A stretch of DNA of 64,000 nt from Microbacterium sp. EST19A. GTDB taxonomy: Bacteria; Actinomycetota; Actinomycetes; Actinomycetales; Microbacteriaceae. The translations under genes and the position numbers were made by a program. The notes beneath the pieces are model-generated. The model worked only from the letters and a program-made list of their open reading frames with translations. It was not told where the DNA came from and did not search any database. Shown here one piece after another: positions 16,982-26,183 of this stretch. Every line of letters begins with the position of its first letter. Positions within the stretch are counted from its first letter, which is position 1. The stretch covers positions 806,001-870,000 of the forward strand of contig NZ_JAHXYZ010000001.1 in assembly GCF_019969685.1 (NCBI RefSeq), in the 5' to 3' direction.

Positions 16982-18073
16982 TCAGGCTTCGTCGGTCTCC
17001 GAACCGGCCACTCGAAGCAGTTGCAACGCCAGCCATGCGTCGTTGCGCTGTGCGGCATCGAACACGTCGATCCCGAGTTTCGCCCCCACGTTCTTCAGCC
17101 GATGCGCCAGGGAACTGTGATGCAACGAGAGCTCGGTCGCCGCAGCGCGGACGTTCGAATGCCGGCAGTAGGAGTCGAGCGCCAGGATCTCGCCCAATCC
17201 CGCCGCGGAACGCAGCAGGACGTCCATCTTCTGCACGAGTTCGGTGCCACGGGCGGCGGGAGGCTCGATCTCGGCGATCCGTCGCAGTGAACCGAGCGCG
17301 TCGTAGAAGAGCATCCGCGGCCCCAGCGTGCTCGAACAGAGCCGCAGAGTGCGCAGCGCGGCGAGATAGGACTCCCGCGGCGCGAGGGCGGAAGCGGTAG
17401 CACCGACAGCCACCAGGTCCGCGCCGTCCATCGGCGAACCCGGGAGCCGGTCGCCGTTGTGCACCATCACGACGTGCGCGTTGCCGATGAGGACCGGCGC
17501 CGTGCACCTGTTCTCCGGACCGAACCACTCGCGCCACGCCCGGGGCTCGCTCAACTCCGACCTCGAACCTCGGGCGACGACGACCCGCACTCGCCAGTCC
17601 GACCGGAACCCGAGGCGCCGAAGAGCCTCCTCCCGCAGCTCCGAGATCGACGGCAGCGCTTCGATGAGCAGCCGCAGAGGTTCGCCGTCGCCGAGTCTCG
17701 ACGCTTCCGCCTGCCGGACGAGTATCGTTCCCGCTGCCAGCGCCATCCGTTCGAGGATCAGTTGCGCCATCTCCGCGTCGTTCGGTTTCGGAACGACCCA
17801 CACCAGACCGGATTCGGCGTCGCTCCCGCTCAGCAGGCTCGAGACCGCTTCGTCGGGCGGGTCCTGAGGCCGCATCCGCCCCAGGCTGTTGAATCCGCAG
17901 CCACCGCCCGGGCCGTTGTATCCCGCCTCCGTGCCGATGAGCATCGCGGTCGAACGGACCAGTTCGTCGATGCCCGCTCGGAACTGCAGGAGCTTGTCGA
18001 AGTAGTTCACGACACGCAGCGCATCCGCGCTGCCGTCTCGCTCTTCGGAGAGGCTCCGCAGCAGACCTTCCAT
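16982..18073 (-). CDS. PucR-like C-terminal helix-turn-helix regulator
   Basis: A 363-residue regulator with the PucR/CdaR-type C-terminal helix-turn-helix at about 305-355 (LSLHHSSLAHRLKNVGAKLGI). The N-terminal about 290 residues form an uncharacterised sensor region that includes a Gly-rich stretch YNGPGGGCGFNSLG and a GGDEF-like fold region as in CdaR relatives. It is embedded in the sugar operon, 11 bases after the ABC permease. It probably controls this operon in response to a transported sugar or its product. PucR itself governs purine genes in Bacillus, but the position here argues for sugar control. Confidence 0.82.
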   Translation of the reverse strand: MEGLLRSLSEERDGSADALRVVNYFDKLLQFRAGIDELVRSTAMLIGTEAGYNGPGGGCGFNSLGRMRPQDPPDEAVSSLLSGSDAESGLVWVVPKPNDAEMAQLILERMALAAGTILVRQAEASRLGDGEPLRLLIEALPSISELREEALRRLGFRSDWRVRVVVARGSRSELSEPRAWREWFGPENRCTAPVLIGNAHVVMVHNGDRLPGSPMDGADLVAVGATASALAPRESYLAALRTLRLCSSTLGPRMLFYDALGSLRRIAEIEPPAARGTELVQKMDVLLRSAAGLGEILALDSYCRHSNVRAAATELSLHHSSLAHRLKNVGAKLGIDVFDAAQRNDAWLALQLLRVAGSETDEA

Positions 18074-18084
18074 GGCTCACCGCC

Positions 18085-19083
18085 TTACTCTTCGTCACGG
18101 GCGCGCCACCGGTCGATCGCCAAGGCCAGCAGCAGCACCGTACCCGTGGCGATGCCCTGCCAGTATGAAGATACGTTCAAAATCACCAGACCGTTGCTCA
18201 ATGTCGCCAAGAAGACGATGCCCAGCGCGGTGCGGGGAATGCTCCCCCGGCCACCGAACAGCGACGTGCCCCCGAGCACCACGGCGGCGAAGATGTCGAA
18301 CTCGGCGCCCTGACCGTTGCTCGCCGCCCCTGACCCCAGCCGCCCCGCGAGCAGGACACCCGCTGCGGCGGAGAGAGCACCGGCGACGACGAACACCTGG
18401 ATCGCGTGCAGGTTGACGCGCAGGCCGGCGACCCGCGACGCGCGACCCGACGACCCGATCGCGTAGGACCGCAGGCCCCACGTCGTCTTCCGCATGACGA
18501 ACCATGCGACGACGTAGAGGATGGCGACCAGGATCACCGCGACGGGGATCGGTCCGATCGATCCCGTGCCCACCCACGACAGCAGGTCGAACCCTTCTGT
18601 CACGGGTGCGGCGATCGACTGTCCGCTCGTCCACACCTGCGCGGCACCGCGGACGATGAGCGCCACGGCGAGAGTCGAGATGAACCCGGGGATCCGGGTG
18701 ATCTCGGTCAGCACGCCGTTCACGAGGCCCAGGACGGCGCCGAGCAGGATGGCGCCGGCGATCGCGATGAGCGGATGCAGCCCGGCTTGCGCGAGCGAGA
18801 CGCAGACGATCCCCGACGCGGCGATGAGAGCGCCCTGGCTGATGTCGAGCCGGCCCGAGATCAGGATGATCGTCGCGCCGATCGCCGCGACGCCCAGCAC
18901 CGCCGACTGTCGCAGCACGACGAACAGGTTGTCGATGGTGAAGAACGTGGCGGAGCTGACGGCGAAGACGATGATCATCGCGACGAGCGCGACGGGGAGA
19001 ACCAGGGTGGTGATCAGCTCCGGGGTGACGGCGCGGCGAGGCCTGCGCGCCGAATCGACCTCGAGCACGTCGCCCCGGGTCAT
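18085..19083 (-). CDS. CUT2-family ABC transporter permease
   Basis: A 332-residue ribose/galactose-type ABC permease with about 8-10 membrane segments. Family motifs are GRLDISQGALIAASG, the EAA-loop region FIS(T)LAVALIVRGAAQV and AAVVLGGTSLFGGRGS. The ATG overlaps the stop of the ATPase gene as ATGA; a long upstream extension is only ATPase coding sequence in another frame. It forms the membrane channel for the CUT2 importer encoded by the two upstream genes. Confidence 0.92.
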   Translation of the reverse strand: MTRGDVLEVDSARRPRRAVTPELITTLVLPVALVAMIIVFAVSSATFFTIDNLFVVLRQSAVLGVAAIGATIILISGRLDISQGALIAASGIVCVSLAQAGLHPLIAIAGAILLGAVLGLVNGVLTEITRIPGFISTLAVALIVRGAAQVWTSGQSIAAPVTEGFDLLSWVGTGSIGPIPVAVILVAILYVVAWFVMRKTTWGLRSYAIGSSGRASRVAGLRVNLHAIQVFVVAGALSAAAGVLLAGRLGSGAASNGQGAEFDIFAAVVLGGTSLFGGRGSIPRTALGIVFLATLSNGLVILNVSSYWQGIATGTVLLLALAIDRWRARDEE

Positions 19084-20591
19084 GATGCTCCCCCTGTTGC
19101 TGCGGACATGAGTTCTCCTTCGGTGGCGGTGACGGCGGACAGCTCGCGGACGATGGTGCCGCTGCGCACGACGATGATGCGATCGCACGCGGCACGGAGC
19201 TCGGCGATCTCGGAACTGATGAGGACGACGCCGAGACCGGCACGCGTGAGGTCCCAGACGGTGGCGATGAGGTCTGCCTTTGCGCGCACGTCGATCCCGT
19301 GCGTGGGCTCGTCGAGGACGAGCAGCGAGAGATCCTCGGCCAGCAGCCTGCCGACGAGCACCTTCTGCTGGTTCCCTCCCGAGAGGGAGCGGATGTCGAG
19401 GCTGTCGCTGGCCGCCTTGATGTTCAGCCGCTGCATCGTCTCGCGGACGAGCGCTGCGACCGCCCTGCGGTCGAACACTCCTCTGCGCGCGACGCCGCGC
19501 GGGGCGCGCACGACCATGTTCTCGCGCACGCTCAGATGGGGCAGGATGCCCTCCGACCGACGATCTTCCGAGAGGTAGGCGACTCCGTGGGTGAATCCTG
19601 CGGCGGCGGATCGCGGACGGTACGGCTCACCGTGGAGGCGCATCGTGCCCGCCTGCGGCAGGTCGATGCCGGCGATCACGCGGCCGATCGACGACTTGCC
19701 GGCCCCGACGAGGCCGAAGACGCCGAGCACTTCGCCTCGCCGCACGGCGATGTCGATCGCGGTTCGCCCCTTGATGACGAGCGCCGACGCTTCGAAGACC
19801 GGTTCGCCCAGCACCGCGACCCGATCGGACCTCGAGATGGCGGCAGATCCCGGCACCATCGCCTCGACGACCTGCGGGAGCTCGGCCGCCGTCGCGGCGA
19901 ACTCTCCCGCCACCTGCCCGTCGCGCAGCACAACGATGCGGTCGCACAGCTGCACGACCTCGTCGAGTCGATGCGAGATGAACACGACGCCGACACCCTC
20001 GTCGCTCAGCGCACGCATCACCCGGAAGAGGCGGGCGGACTCGAACGGTGTCAGCGACGACGTCGGCTCGTCGAGGAGCAGCACGGACGCGGCGTTGCGC
20101 AGTGCCCGGGCGGCGGCCACGAGCTGACGGTCGCCGATGGACAGATCGCGGACCAGAGTGTCGACGTCGTTCTCCAGTCCCATGCGCTGCAGGAGCTCTC
20201 GCGCGGCCTCCCGCACCCGGCGTCGGTCGAGTCGAAGTCCCCGCTGGAACGGGCGCTCTTCCCCGAGGGCGAGATTCTCGGCGATCGTGAGGTCGGGGAC
20301 GAGGTCGAGTTCCTGACGCACGACACCGATGCCGAGACGCTGCGCCTCGCGCGGGGTCGAGAGGCTGACGATGTCGCCGCCCACGCTCAGTTCGCCGCTG
20401 TCGGGCTGCAGCTGTCCGGTGAGGATGTTGATGAGGGTGGACTTGCCGGCGCCGTTGGCGCCGGCAAGTCCGAGGATGCTCCCGCGGTGGATCACCAGAT
20501 CGACCCCGGAGAGCGCCGCGACACCGCCGAAGGACTTGTTCACGCCGCGCACCCTCAGCACCACGTCGGTGACGGCGGGCGATGAACTCAT
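19080..20591 (-). CDS. CUT2-family ABC transporter ATPase (two nucleotide-binding domains)
   Basis: A 503-residue RbsA/MglA-type ATPase with tandem domains. The first Walker A is GANGAGKST near residue 42 and its signature is LSIGDRQLV. The second Walker A is GLVGAGKSS and its signature LSGGNQQKV. The second site has the variant P-loop usual in this family. The start overlaps the substrate-binding-protein stop and the end overlaps the permease start (ATGA in both cases), so the three genes are translationally coupled. Confidence 0.93.
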   Translation of the reverse strand: MSSSPAVTDVVLRVRGVNKSFGGVAALSGVDLVIHRGSILGLAGANGAGKSTLINILTGQLQPDSGELSVGGDIVSLSTPREAQRLGIGVVRQELDLVPDLTIAENLALGEERPFQRGLRLDRRRVREAARELLQRMGLENDVDTLVRDLSIGDRQLVAAARALRNAASVLLLDEPTSSLTPFESARLFRVMRALSDEGVGVVFISHRLDEVVQLCDRIVVLRDGQVAGEFAATAAELPQVVEAMVPGSAAISRSDRVAVLGEPVFEASALVIKGRTAIDIAVRRGEVLGVFGLVGAGKSSIGRVIAGIDLPQAGTMRLHGEPYRPRSAAAGFTHGVAYLSEDRRSEGILPHLSVRENMVVRAPRGVARRGVFDRRAVAALVRETMQRLNIKAASDSLDIRSLSGGNQQKVLVGRLLAEDLSLLVLDEPTHGIDVRAKADLIATVWDLTRAGLGVVLISSEIAELRAACDRIIVVRSGTIVRELSAVTATEGELMSAATGGAS

Positions 20592-21586
20592 TCGACCGAA
20601 TCCAGGATCTCCTGCGCGTTCTCCTTCGTGACCAGTTCCGCGGGGACGATCTGCTCACGCTCGACCTTCGCGCCGGACGCGAGCTCGAGGATCGCCTTCG
20701 CGATGATCTCGCCCTGCTTCACCGGGAACAGGCCCACGGTCGAGGCGACCTGACCGTCGATCACGTATTGCAGGACGCGCGCGTCTTCGCCACCCGTGAC
20801 GACCCCGACGTCTTCGCCGGGCGTGCGGCCGGAGGCCTTGATCGCCGACACGGCGCCGAGCGCGCTGGCGTCGTTGAGGCCGATGATGAGGTCGAGATCG
20901 GGGTGCGCCTGGAGGATGGTCGAGGTCTGCGCGTTCCCGGTGTCCTCCTGATAGGCCTCGACCTCGCTGACGAGCTCCCAGTTGCCTTCGCCGAGCACGG
21001 CGTCGAGACCGGCGACAGCGCCCTCGTGGCGGGCGATCAACGGTTCACCTCCGGAATCCTGGTGCAGGATGGCGACCTTCGGCGTCTCGCCGTCGCGGTT
21101 CGCGGCCAACCAGTCGCCCGCGCTCTGGCCTTCGAGCTCGCCGAACGCGTGGTCATCGAGGTTGAAGGTGACATCGGCTTCCGGGATGTCGGTGGCGAGT
21201 CCGATCACCAGCACATCCTGATCGGTCAAGCGGCTGGCGACGGGGCTGATGGCCTTCGGGTCGGTCGGGCAGACGATGACGGCTTTCGCACCGGCCGACA
21301 CGAGATTCTCGATCCCGGAGACCTGCTTGCCGGACTCGCCGTCAGGGTCGGAGGTGACGACTTCGATGCCGCACTTCTCGAGCACCGTGTTCAGTCCCTC
21401 CTCGACGAACGGGAAGTAGCCGCCGGAATTCGTGTACGGCGAATAGCCCACCCGTGTCAGCGAGACGCCGTCGCACTCCGCCGGCCGGTCGGCGGCAGGT
21501 GTGGAGCCGGCGCCTTGACAACCGGTCAGCGTGAGGAGCAGGGCGGCCGCCGCCGCGACGGCGATCGGTGAACGACGAAATCTCAT
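20588..21586 (-). CDS. CUT2-family sugar-binding lipoprotein
   Basis: A 332-residue periplasmic-binding-protein-1 type sugar receptor. The signal peptide ends in the lipobox LTGC with Cys23 as the lipidated residue. VSAGAKAVIVCPTDPKAISP, LIIGLNDASALGAV and VVTGGEDARVLQYVIDGQVAST are typical of ribose/galactose binding proteins. It is the first gene of the sugar operon. Together with the alpha-galactosidase at the end of the operon, galactose or a related aldose is the likely ligand. Confidence 0.92.
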   Translation of the reverse strand: MRFRRSPIAVAAAAALLLTLTGCQGAGSTPAADRPAECDGVSLTRVGYSPYTNSGGYFPFVEEGLNTVLEKCGIEVVTSDPDGESGKQVSGIENLVSAGAKAVIVCPTDPKAISPVASRLTDQDVLVIGLATDIPEADVTFNLDDHAFGELEGQSAGDWLAANRDGETPKVAILHQDSGGEPLIARHEGAVAGLDAVLGEGNWELVSEVEAYQEDTGNAQTSTILQAHPDLDLIIGLNDASALGAVSAIKASGRTPGEDVGVVTGGEDARVLQYVIDGQVASTVGLFPVKQGEIIAKAILELASGAKVEREQIVPAELVTKENAQEILDSVE

Positions 21587-21704
21587 GATGTCTCCTTCGA
21601 CATGGGTGAGTCAGGTTTCGAGATCACCGGTCGAAGAAGGACCGTGCGGGCTCACGACAAATATGTCCGGGGCCGCGCACGGTGTCATCCGTGTTTCGCC
21701 GCAC

Positions 21705-21730
21705 GTCCGTCCGACAGATGTCGGACGGAC
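21705..21730. promoter_or_regulatory. 26-bp perfect palindrome between clpB and the sugar operon
   Basis: GTCCGTCCGACA-GA-TGTCGGACGGAC has perfect 12-bp arms. It lies 15 bases after the clpB stop and about 120 bases before the sugar-binding-protein start, both transcribed leftward. It can be a hairpin terminating clpB, an operator of the sugar operon, or both. The core also occurs at 15993. Confidence 0.6.
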
Positions 21731-21744
21731 GCGACAGAGTCTCG

Positions 21745-23907
21745 CTAGGAGCTCTCGGCGCTGGTCAGCACAAGACCCGTTCCGTCGGCCGCGACGTCGA
21801 CCAGGACGGTGTCTCCGTCGTGGACTCCGCCCGACAGCAGAGCGGTCGCGAGCTTGTTCTGCACCTCGGACTGGATGAGCCGGCGCAGCGGCCGGGCACC
21901 GAACATCGGGTCGTAGCCGCGCTCGGCGAGCCACGACCGCGCATCGGGCGTGACCGCGAGCGTGAGCCGACGATCATGCAGCCGCTTCTGCAGCTGATCG
22001 ACCGAGAGCTCGACGATCTGCGCCAGGTCGTCTTCGGTGAGCGCCGCGAACATCACGATGTCGTCGAGGCGGTTCAGGAACTCGGGGCGGAACGCCTGGC
22101 GCACGAGCGCCATCACCTGCTCGCGCTTCTCGTCGGGCGGCAGCACGGGATCGATGAGGATGGGCGACCCGATGTTCGAGGTGAGGATCAGGATCACGTT
22201 CGTGAAGTCGACCGTGCGCCCCTGACCGTCGGTGAGGCGGCCGTCGTCGAGCACCTGCAGGAGCACGTCGAACACCTCGGGGTGCGCCTTCTCGACCTCG
22301 TCGAGCAGGATGACGCTGTACGGACGACGCCGCACGGCCTCGGTCAGCTGACCGCCCTGCTCGTAGCCGATGTATCCGGGAGGGGCGCCGACGAGCCGCG
22401 AGACCGAGTGCTTCTCGCCGTACTCCGACATGTCGATGCGCACCATGGCGTGCTCGTCGTCGAAGAGGAATTCCGCGAGGGCCTTCGCGAGCTCGGTCTT
22501 GCCGACACCGGTCGGCCCGAGGAAGAGGAACGAGCCGGTCGGGCGCCCGGGATCGCTGATGCCCGCGCGCGAGCGGCGCACGGCATCCGACACCGCCTTC
22601 ACGGCATCCTTCTGTCCGATCAGGCGCCTGCCCAGTTCGGTCTCGAGGTGCAGGAGACGCTCCGACTCGCCCTGCAGCAGCTTGCCGACCGGGATGCCGG
22701 TCCACGCGGCGATCACCCCGGCGATGTCTTCATCGGTGACCTGCTCGTTGACCATGCGGCCCTCGGACGAGGTCGCTGCCTCGGCCTGCTCGGCCTCGGC
22801 GATGTCGCGCTCCAGCCGCTTGATGGTCTCGTACTCGAGCTTGGAGGCCCGCGTGTAGTCGGCCTCGCGCATCGCGAGATCGCGCTGCGTGACGGCGTCG
22901 TCGAGCTGCTTCTTCAGGTCGCCGACGCGGTTGAGGCCCTGACGCTCGCGCGCCCAGCGTTCCTCGAGCTCGGCGAGCTGCTTCTCGAGTCCGGAGAGCT
23001 GCTCCCGAAGGGTGCTCAGCCGCTCCTTGGACGCGGCATCCTTCTCTTTCTTGAGCGCGAGCTCCTCGAGCTTCATGCGATCGACCTGCCGCTTGAGCTG
23101 ATCGATCTCGACCGGTGAGGAGTCGATCTCCATCTTCAGCCTCGACATGGCCTCGTCGATGAGGTCGATCGCCTTGTCGGGCAGCTGGCGCGCGGGCAGG
23201 TACCGGTTCGACAGCGCCGCCGCGGCCACCAGGGCGCTGTCGGCGATGGTCACTCCGTGGTGCGCCTCGTACCGGCCCTTGAGGCCGCGCAGGATCGCGA
23301 TGGTGTCTTCGACCGTGGGCTCGCCGACGTAGACCTGCTGGAAACGGCGCTCGAGCGCGGCATCCTTCTCGATGAACTCGCGGTACTCGTTGAGCGTGGT
23401 CGCGCCGATCAGGCGCAGCTCGCCGCGAGCCAGCATGGGCTTGAGCATGTTGGATGCCGCGACCGAACCCTCGCCGCCGCCGGCGCCCATGAGCACGTGC
23501 AGCTCGTCGATGAACGTGATGACCTTGCCGTCGGACTCGGTGATCTCCTTGAGGACCTGCTTCAGCCGCTCCTCGAACTGCCCGCGGTACATGGCTCCGG
23601 CCACCAGCGCCGAGATGTCGAGCGTGATGAGCTCTTTGTCCTTCAGCGACTCGGCGACGTCGCCCGCGACGACGCGCTGGGCGAGGCCCTCGACGACCGC
23701 CGTCTTGCCGACGCCGGGCTCGCCGATCAGCACCGGGTTGTTCTTGGTGCGACGCGTGAGCACCTGGCTGACACGACGGATCTCGCTGTCGCGCCCGATG
23801 ACGGGGTCGAGCTTGCCCTGGCGTGCGCGATCGGTGAGGTTGATCCCGAACTGCTCGAGGGCGGACTGCTGGTCTTGATTCTGCGAGCCGGTCTGCGGGG
23901 TGGCCAC
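21745..23907 (-). CDS. clpB: ClpB disaggregase, short form without N-domain
   Basis: A 720-residue AAA+ chaperone that resolubilises aggregated protein with DnaK. Walker A motifs GEPGVGKTA (near residue 58) and GPTGVGKTE mark the two ATPase rings; between them lies the coiled-coil M domain (about 275-395). The usual 150-residue Clp N-domain is missing: the protein begins with a short Gln-rich tail before the first AAA+ domain. The GTG start was chosen because GGAGG precedes it and the alternative TTG at 23946 lies inside the HAIR operator. HspR control is indicated by that operator. Confidence 0.95.
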   Translation of the reverse strand: MATPQTGSQNQDQQSALEQFGINLTDRARQGKLDPVIGRDSEIRRVSQVLTRRTKNNPVLIGEPGVGKTAVVEGLAQRVVAGDVAESLKDKELITLDISALVAGAMYRGQFEERLKQVLKEITESDGKVITFIDELHVLMGAGGGEGSVAASNMLKPMLARGELRLIGATTLNEYREFIEKDAALERRFQQVYVGEPTVEDTIAILRGLKGRYEAHHGVTIADSALVAAAALSNRYLPARQLPDKAIDLIDEAMSRLKMEIDSSPVEIDQLKRQVDRMKLEELALKKEKDAASKERLSTLREQLSGLEKQLAELEERWARERQGLNRVGDLKKQLDDAVTQRDLAMREADYTRASKLEYETIKRLERDIAEAEQAEAATSSEGRMVNEQVTDEDIAGVIAAWTGIPVGKLLQGESERLLHLETELGRRLIGQKDAVKAVSDAVRRSRAGISDPGRPTGSFLFLGPTGVGKTELAKALAEFLFDDEHAMVRIDMSEYGEKHSVSRLVGAPPGYIGYEQGGQLTEAVRRRPYSVILLDEVEKAHPEVFDVLLQVLDDGRLTDGQGRTVDFTNVILILTSNIGSPILIDPVLPPDEKREQVMALVRQAFRPEFLNRLDDIVMFAALTEDDLAQIVELSVDQLQKRLHDRRLTLAVTPDARSWLAERGYDPMFGARPLRRLIQSEVQNKLATALLSGGVHDGDTVLVDVAADGTGLVLTSAESS

Positions 23908-23920
23908 GTGTCCCTCCGAA

Positions 23921-23953
23921 AGTAAAGTTGAGTTATCTTGACTCAACTTTACT
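23921..23953. promoter_or_regulatory. HAIR operator (HspR binding site) of clpB
   Basis: AGTAAAGTTGAGT-N7-ACTCAACTTTACT is a perfect 13-bp inverted repeat. Its inner part GTTGAGT-N7-ACTCAAC differs from the HAIR consensus CTTGAGT-N7-ACTCAAG only at the outermost pair. It lies just upstream of the clpB ribosome binding site. HspR itself is not in the window. Confidence 0.9.
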
Positions 23954-23971
23954 CCCGGCGAAGATCACACG

Positions 23972-25360
23972 TCAATCGGTCATGCCGCGACGCAGCAGCC
24001 GCCCGCGCGGCGTCTGGAAGTCGATCACCTCGCCGTGCAGCCAGGTCTTGCGCACCACCCCGGCCAGCGGCTTGCCGTGGTACGGCGTGAGCGGGTTCTT
24101 GTGGTGCAGCTTGGTCACGTCGACGACATAGGCGTCGTCGGCGGCGAAGATCGAGAAGTCGGCGTCGTAGCCGGGGGCGATGCGCCCCTTGCCGGTGAGG
24201 CCGGCGAACTGCGCAGGACGCTCGCTCATCCACGACACCACGGTCTCGAGCGTCAGGCCGCGCTGCCGGGCCTCGGTCCAGATCAGCGAGAGGCCGAGCT
24301 GCAGCGACGCGACACCGCCCCACGCCACCGCGAAATCGCCGTTCTCGAGATCCTTGAGATCGAGCGTCGAGGGCGAGTGATCCGAGACGATGAAGTCGAT
24401 CGTGCCGTCTTCGAGCCCCTCCCAGAGCAGCTCCCGGTTGCCCGCCTCGCGGATGGGCGGGCAGCACTTGAACTGCGTCGCGCCGAGCGGGATCTCCTCC
24501 GCGGTGAGGGTGAGGTAGTGCGGGCAGGTCTCGACCGTGAGCTTCAGGCCGTCGTGCTTCGCGCTGCGGATCATCGCCAGAGCATCCGACGACGACAGGT
24601 GCAGGATGTGCGCGCGGGCGCCCGTCCAGCGCGCGCGCTCGATCACCTCGGCGATCGCGAGGTTCTCGGCGCCACGGGGACGCGACGCCAGGAATTTGCC
24701 GTAGTCGTCGCCCTCGGGCGACGGGGCCCGATCGATCGCCCGCGAGTCCTCGGCGTGCACGATCATGACGGAGTCGAAGGATGCGAGCTCGCGCATGTCC
24801 TTCTCCATCTCGTCGGCGTCGAGCGGCGGGAACTCGTCGACGCCGGAGTGCAGCAGGAAGCACTTGAACCCGAAGACCCCCGCGTCGTGGAGGGCGCGCA
24901 GGCTCTCGGTGTTGCCGGGAACCGCTCCGCCCCAGAAGCCCACGTCGACGTGCACCTGGTCACGCGCGACATCGCGCTTGATGTTGAGGGCATCGACGTC
25001 GATGGTCGGCGGGATGCTGTTCAGCGGCATGTCGACGATCGTCGTCACGCCACCGGCTGCCGCTGCCTTCGTCGCGGACGAGAAGCCCTCCCACTCCGTG
25101 CGGCCGGGCTCGTTGACATGCACGTGGGTGTCGACGAGTCCGGGGATGAGGGTCTCGTCGTCGGCGAGGTCGATGATCTCGTCACCTGCGAGGTTGTTGC
25201 CGAGCGGCTGCATCGCGACGATGACGCCCCCGCGCACTCCCACCTCGCGAGGGCTCACGCCCGCCGAGGTCAGCACCCGCTGACCTCGGATGACGAGGTC
25301 GTAGTGCTCGCCCGTCGGGTCGGACGATGCTCCGGCGTGCTGTTCGGTCTCCTGCGACAT
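23972..25360 (-). CDS. allB: Allantoinase
   Basis: A 462-residue cyclic amidohydrolase that opens allantoin to allantoate. Metal ligands His79 and His81 lie in GLVDTHVHVNEPG, the bridging Lys is Lys166 in GFKCFLLHSG, and FIVSDHSPSTLDLK supplies the late Asp. The ATG follows AAGGCGAC and begins MSQETEQ; a GTG 13 codons upstream (25399) is a possible alternative. It is the third gene after the allantoin permease and the racemase-family gene, all driven from operator B. It ends close to the divergently regulated clpB promoter. Confidence 0.94.
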   Translation of the reverse strand: MSQETEQHAGASSDPTGEHYDLVIRGQRVLTSAGVSPREVGVRGGVIVAMQPLGNNLAGDEIIDLADDETLIPGLVDTHVHVNEPGRTEWEGFSSATKAAAAGGVTTIVDMPLNSIPPTIDVDALNIKRDVARDQVHVDVGFWGGAVPGNTESLRALHDAGVFGFKCFLLHSGVDEFPPLDADEMEKDMRELASFDSVMIVHAEDSRAIDRAPSPEGDDYGKFLASRPRGAENLAIAEVIERARWTGARAHILHLSSSDALAMIRSAKHDGLKLTVETCPHYLTLTAEEIPLGATQFKCCPPIREAGNRELLWEGLEDGTIDFIVSDHSPSTLDLKDLENGDFAVAWGGVASLQLGLSLIWTEARQRGLTLETVVSWMSERPAQFAGLTGKGRIAPGYDADFSIFAADDAYVVDVTKLHHKNPLTPYHGKPLAGVVRKTWLHGEVIDFQTPRGRLLRRGMTD

Positions 25361-25442
25361 GTCGCCTTGCCCCTCTGCCGGCGATGCGCCGACGTTCACT
25401 GCTGTCTTCGATTGTCTTTCTTTTGGATCCGAACGTGTGCGC

Positions 25443-26168
25443 TCAGCGCGCCACGATCGGGAAACCGGTGATCTTCTTCCGCCGCGGCGGCGCGTAGGTG
25501 CGCACCTTCGAGGTCGTCAGGCCCAGGCGGACCAGGCTCTCGGCGACCGCGACGGCCGCCTGCACCCCGTCGACGACGGGGACTCCGCACAGCTCGACGA
25601 CGCGGTCCTTCAGTTCGGCCATGCCGCCGCAGCCGAGCACGATGACCTCGGCCCTGTCCTGATCGACGGCGCGCTTGGCCTCGGCGGCGATGGCCTCGAT
25701 CGCCCGCTCCGGGTCGGACTCGAGCTCGAGCACGCCGAGCCCCGACGAGCGCACGGAGGCGCAGCGATCGTGCAGACCCGCGAGGATCAGCCGGTCCTCG
25801 ATGAGCGGCACCGTGCGGTCGAGCGTGGTGACCACCGAATAGGACCGCCCGAGGTACATGGCCGTGGAGGCTGCGGCATCCGTGATGTCGACGACCGGAA
25901 CGGTCAGCAGCTCCTGCAGACCCTCCCGGCCGTGCTCGCCGTACCCCGCCTGGATGACGGCGTCGTACTCGCCCTCGTACCGCATCACCTTGTCCATGAC
26001 CGCGATCGCGGCGAGATAGCTCTCGAAGTTGCCTTCGCAGGAGTCCGCGCCGAAGTCGGGTGTGAGGCCGATGATCTTGGTACCGGGCGATGCCACGGAA
26101 CGGGCGGCCTCGGCGATGCCGTCGGTCATGGTCTGCGTCGTGTTGACGTTCGCGACGAGGATGCGCAT
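25443..26168 (-). CDS. Asp/Glu/hydantoin racemase-family protein
   Basis: A 241-residue member of the family that includes hydantoin racemase and allantoin racemase (HpxA). Its position between allantoin permease and allantoinase suggests action on allantoin enantiomers. Cys180 in VIVLGCGGMAEL matches the second catalytic Cys. The first one, normally in a CFGDPG-like motif, is replaced by Gly75 in VIQAGYGEHGREG. A two-base racemase mechanism would be broken, so the protein may use another residue (Cys44 in DSCEGN is available), be a different enzyme such as a lyase, or be inactive. The family call is firm; the activity is uncertain. Confidence 0.85.
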   Translation of the reverse strand: MRILVANVNTTQTMTDGIAEAARSVASPGTKIIGLTPDFGADSCEGNFESYLAAIAVMDKVMRYEGEYDAVIQAGYGEHGREGLQELLTVPVVDITDAAASTAMYLGRSYSVVTTLDRTVPLIEDRLILAGLHDRCASVRSSGLGVLELESDPERAIEAIAAEAKRAVDQDRAEVIVLGCGGMAELKDRVVELCGVPVVDGVQAAVAVAESLVRLGLTTSKVRTYAPPRRKKITGFPIVAR

Positions 26169-26183
26169 GATCGTTCCCTCCGC

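Noticed and set aside
23908..23946. TTG start 13 codons upstream for clpB
   Set aside because: It lies inside the HAIR operator and lacks a ribosome binding site, while the GTG at 23907 has GGAGG.
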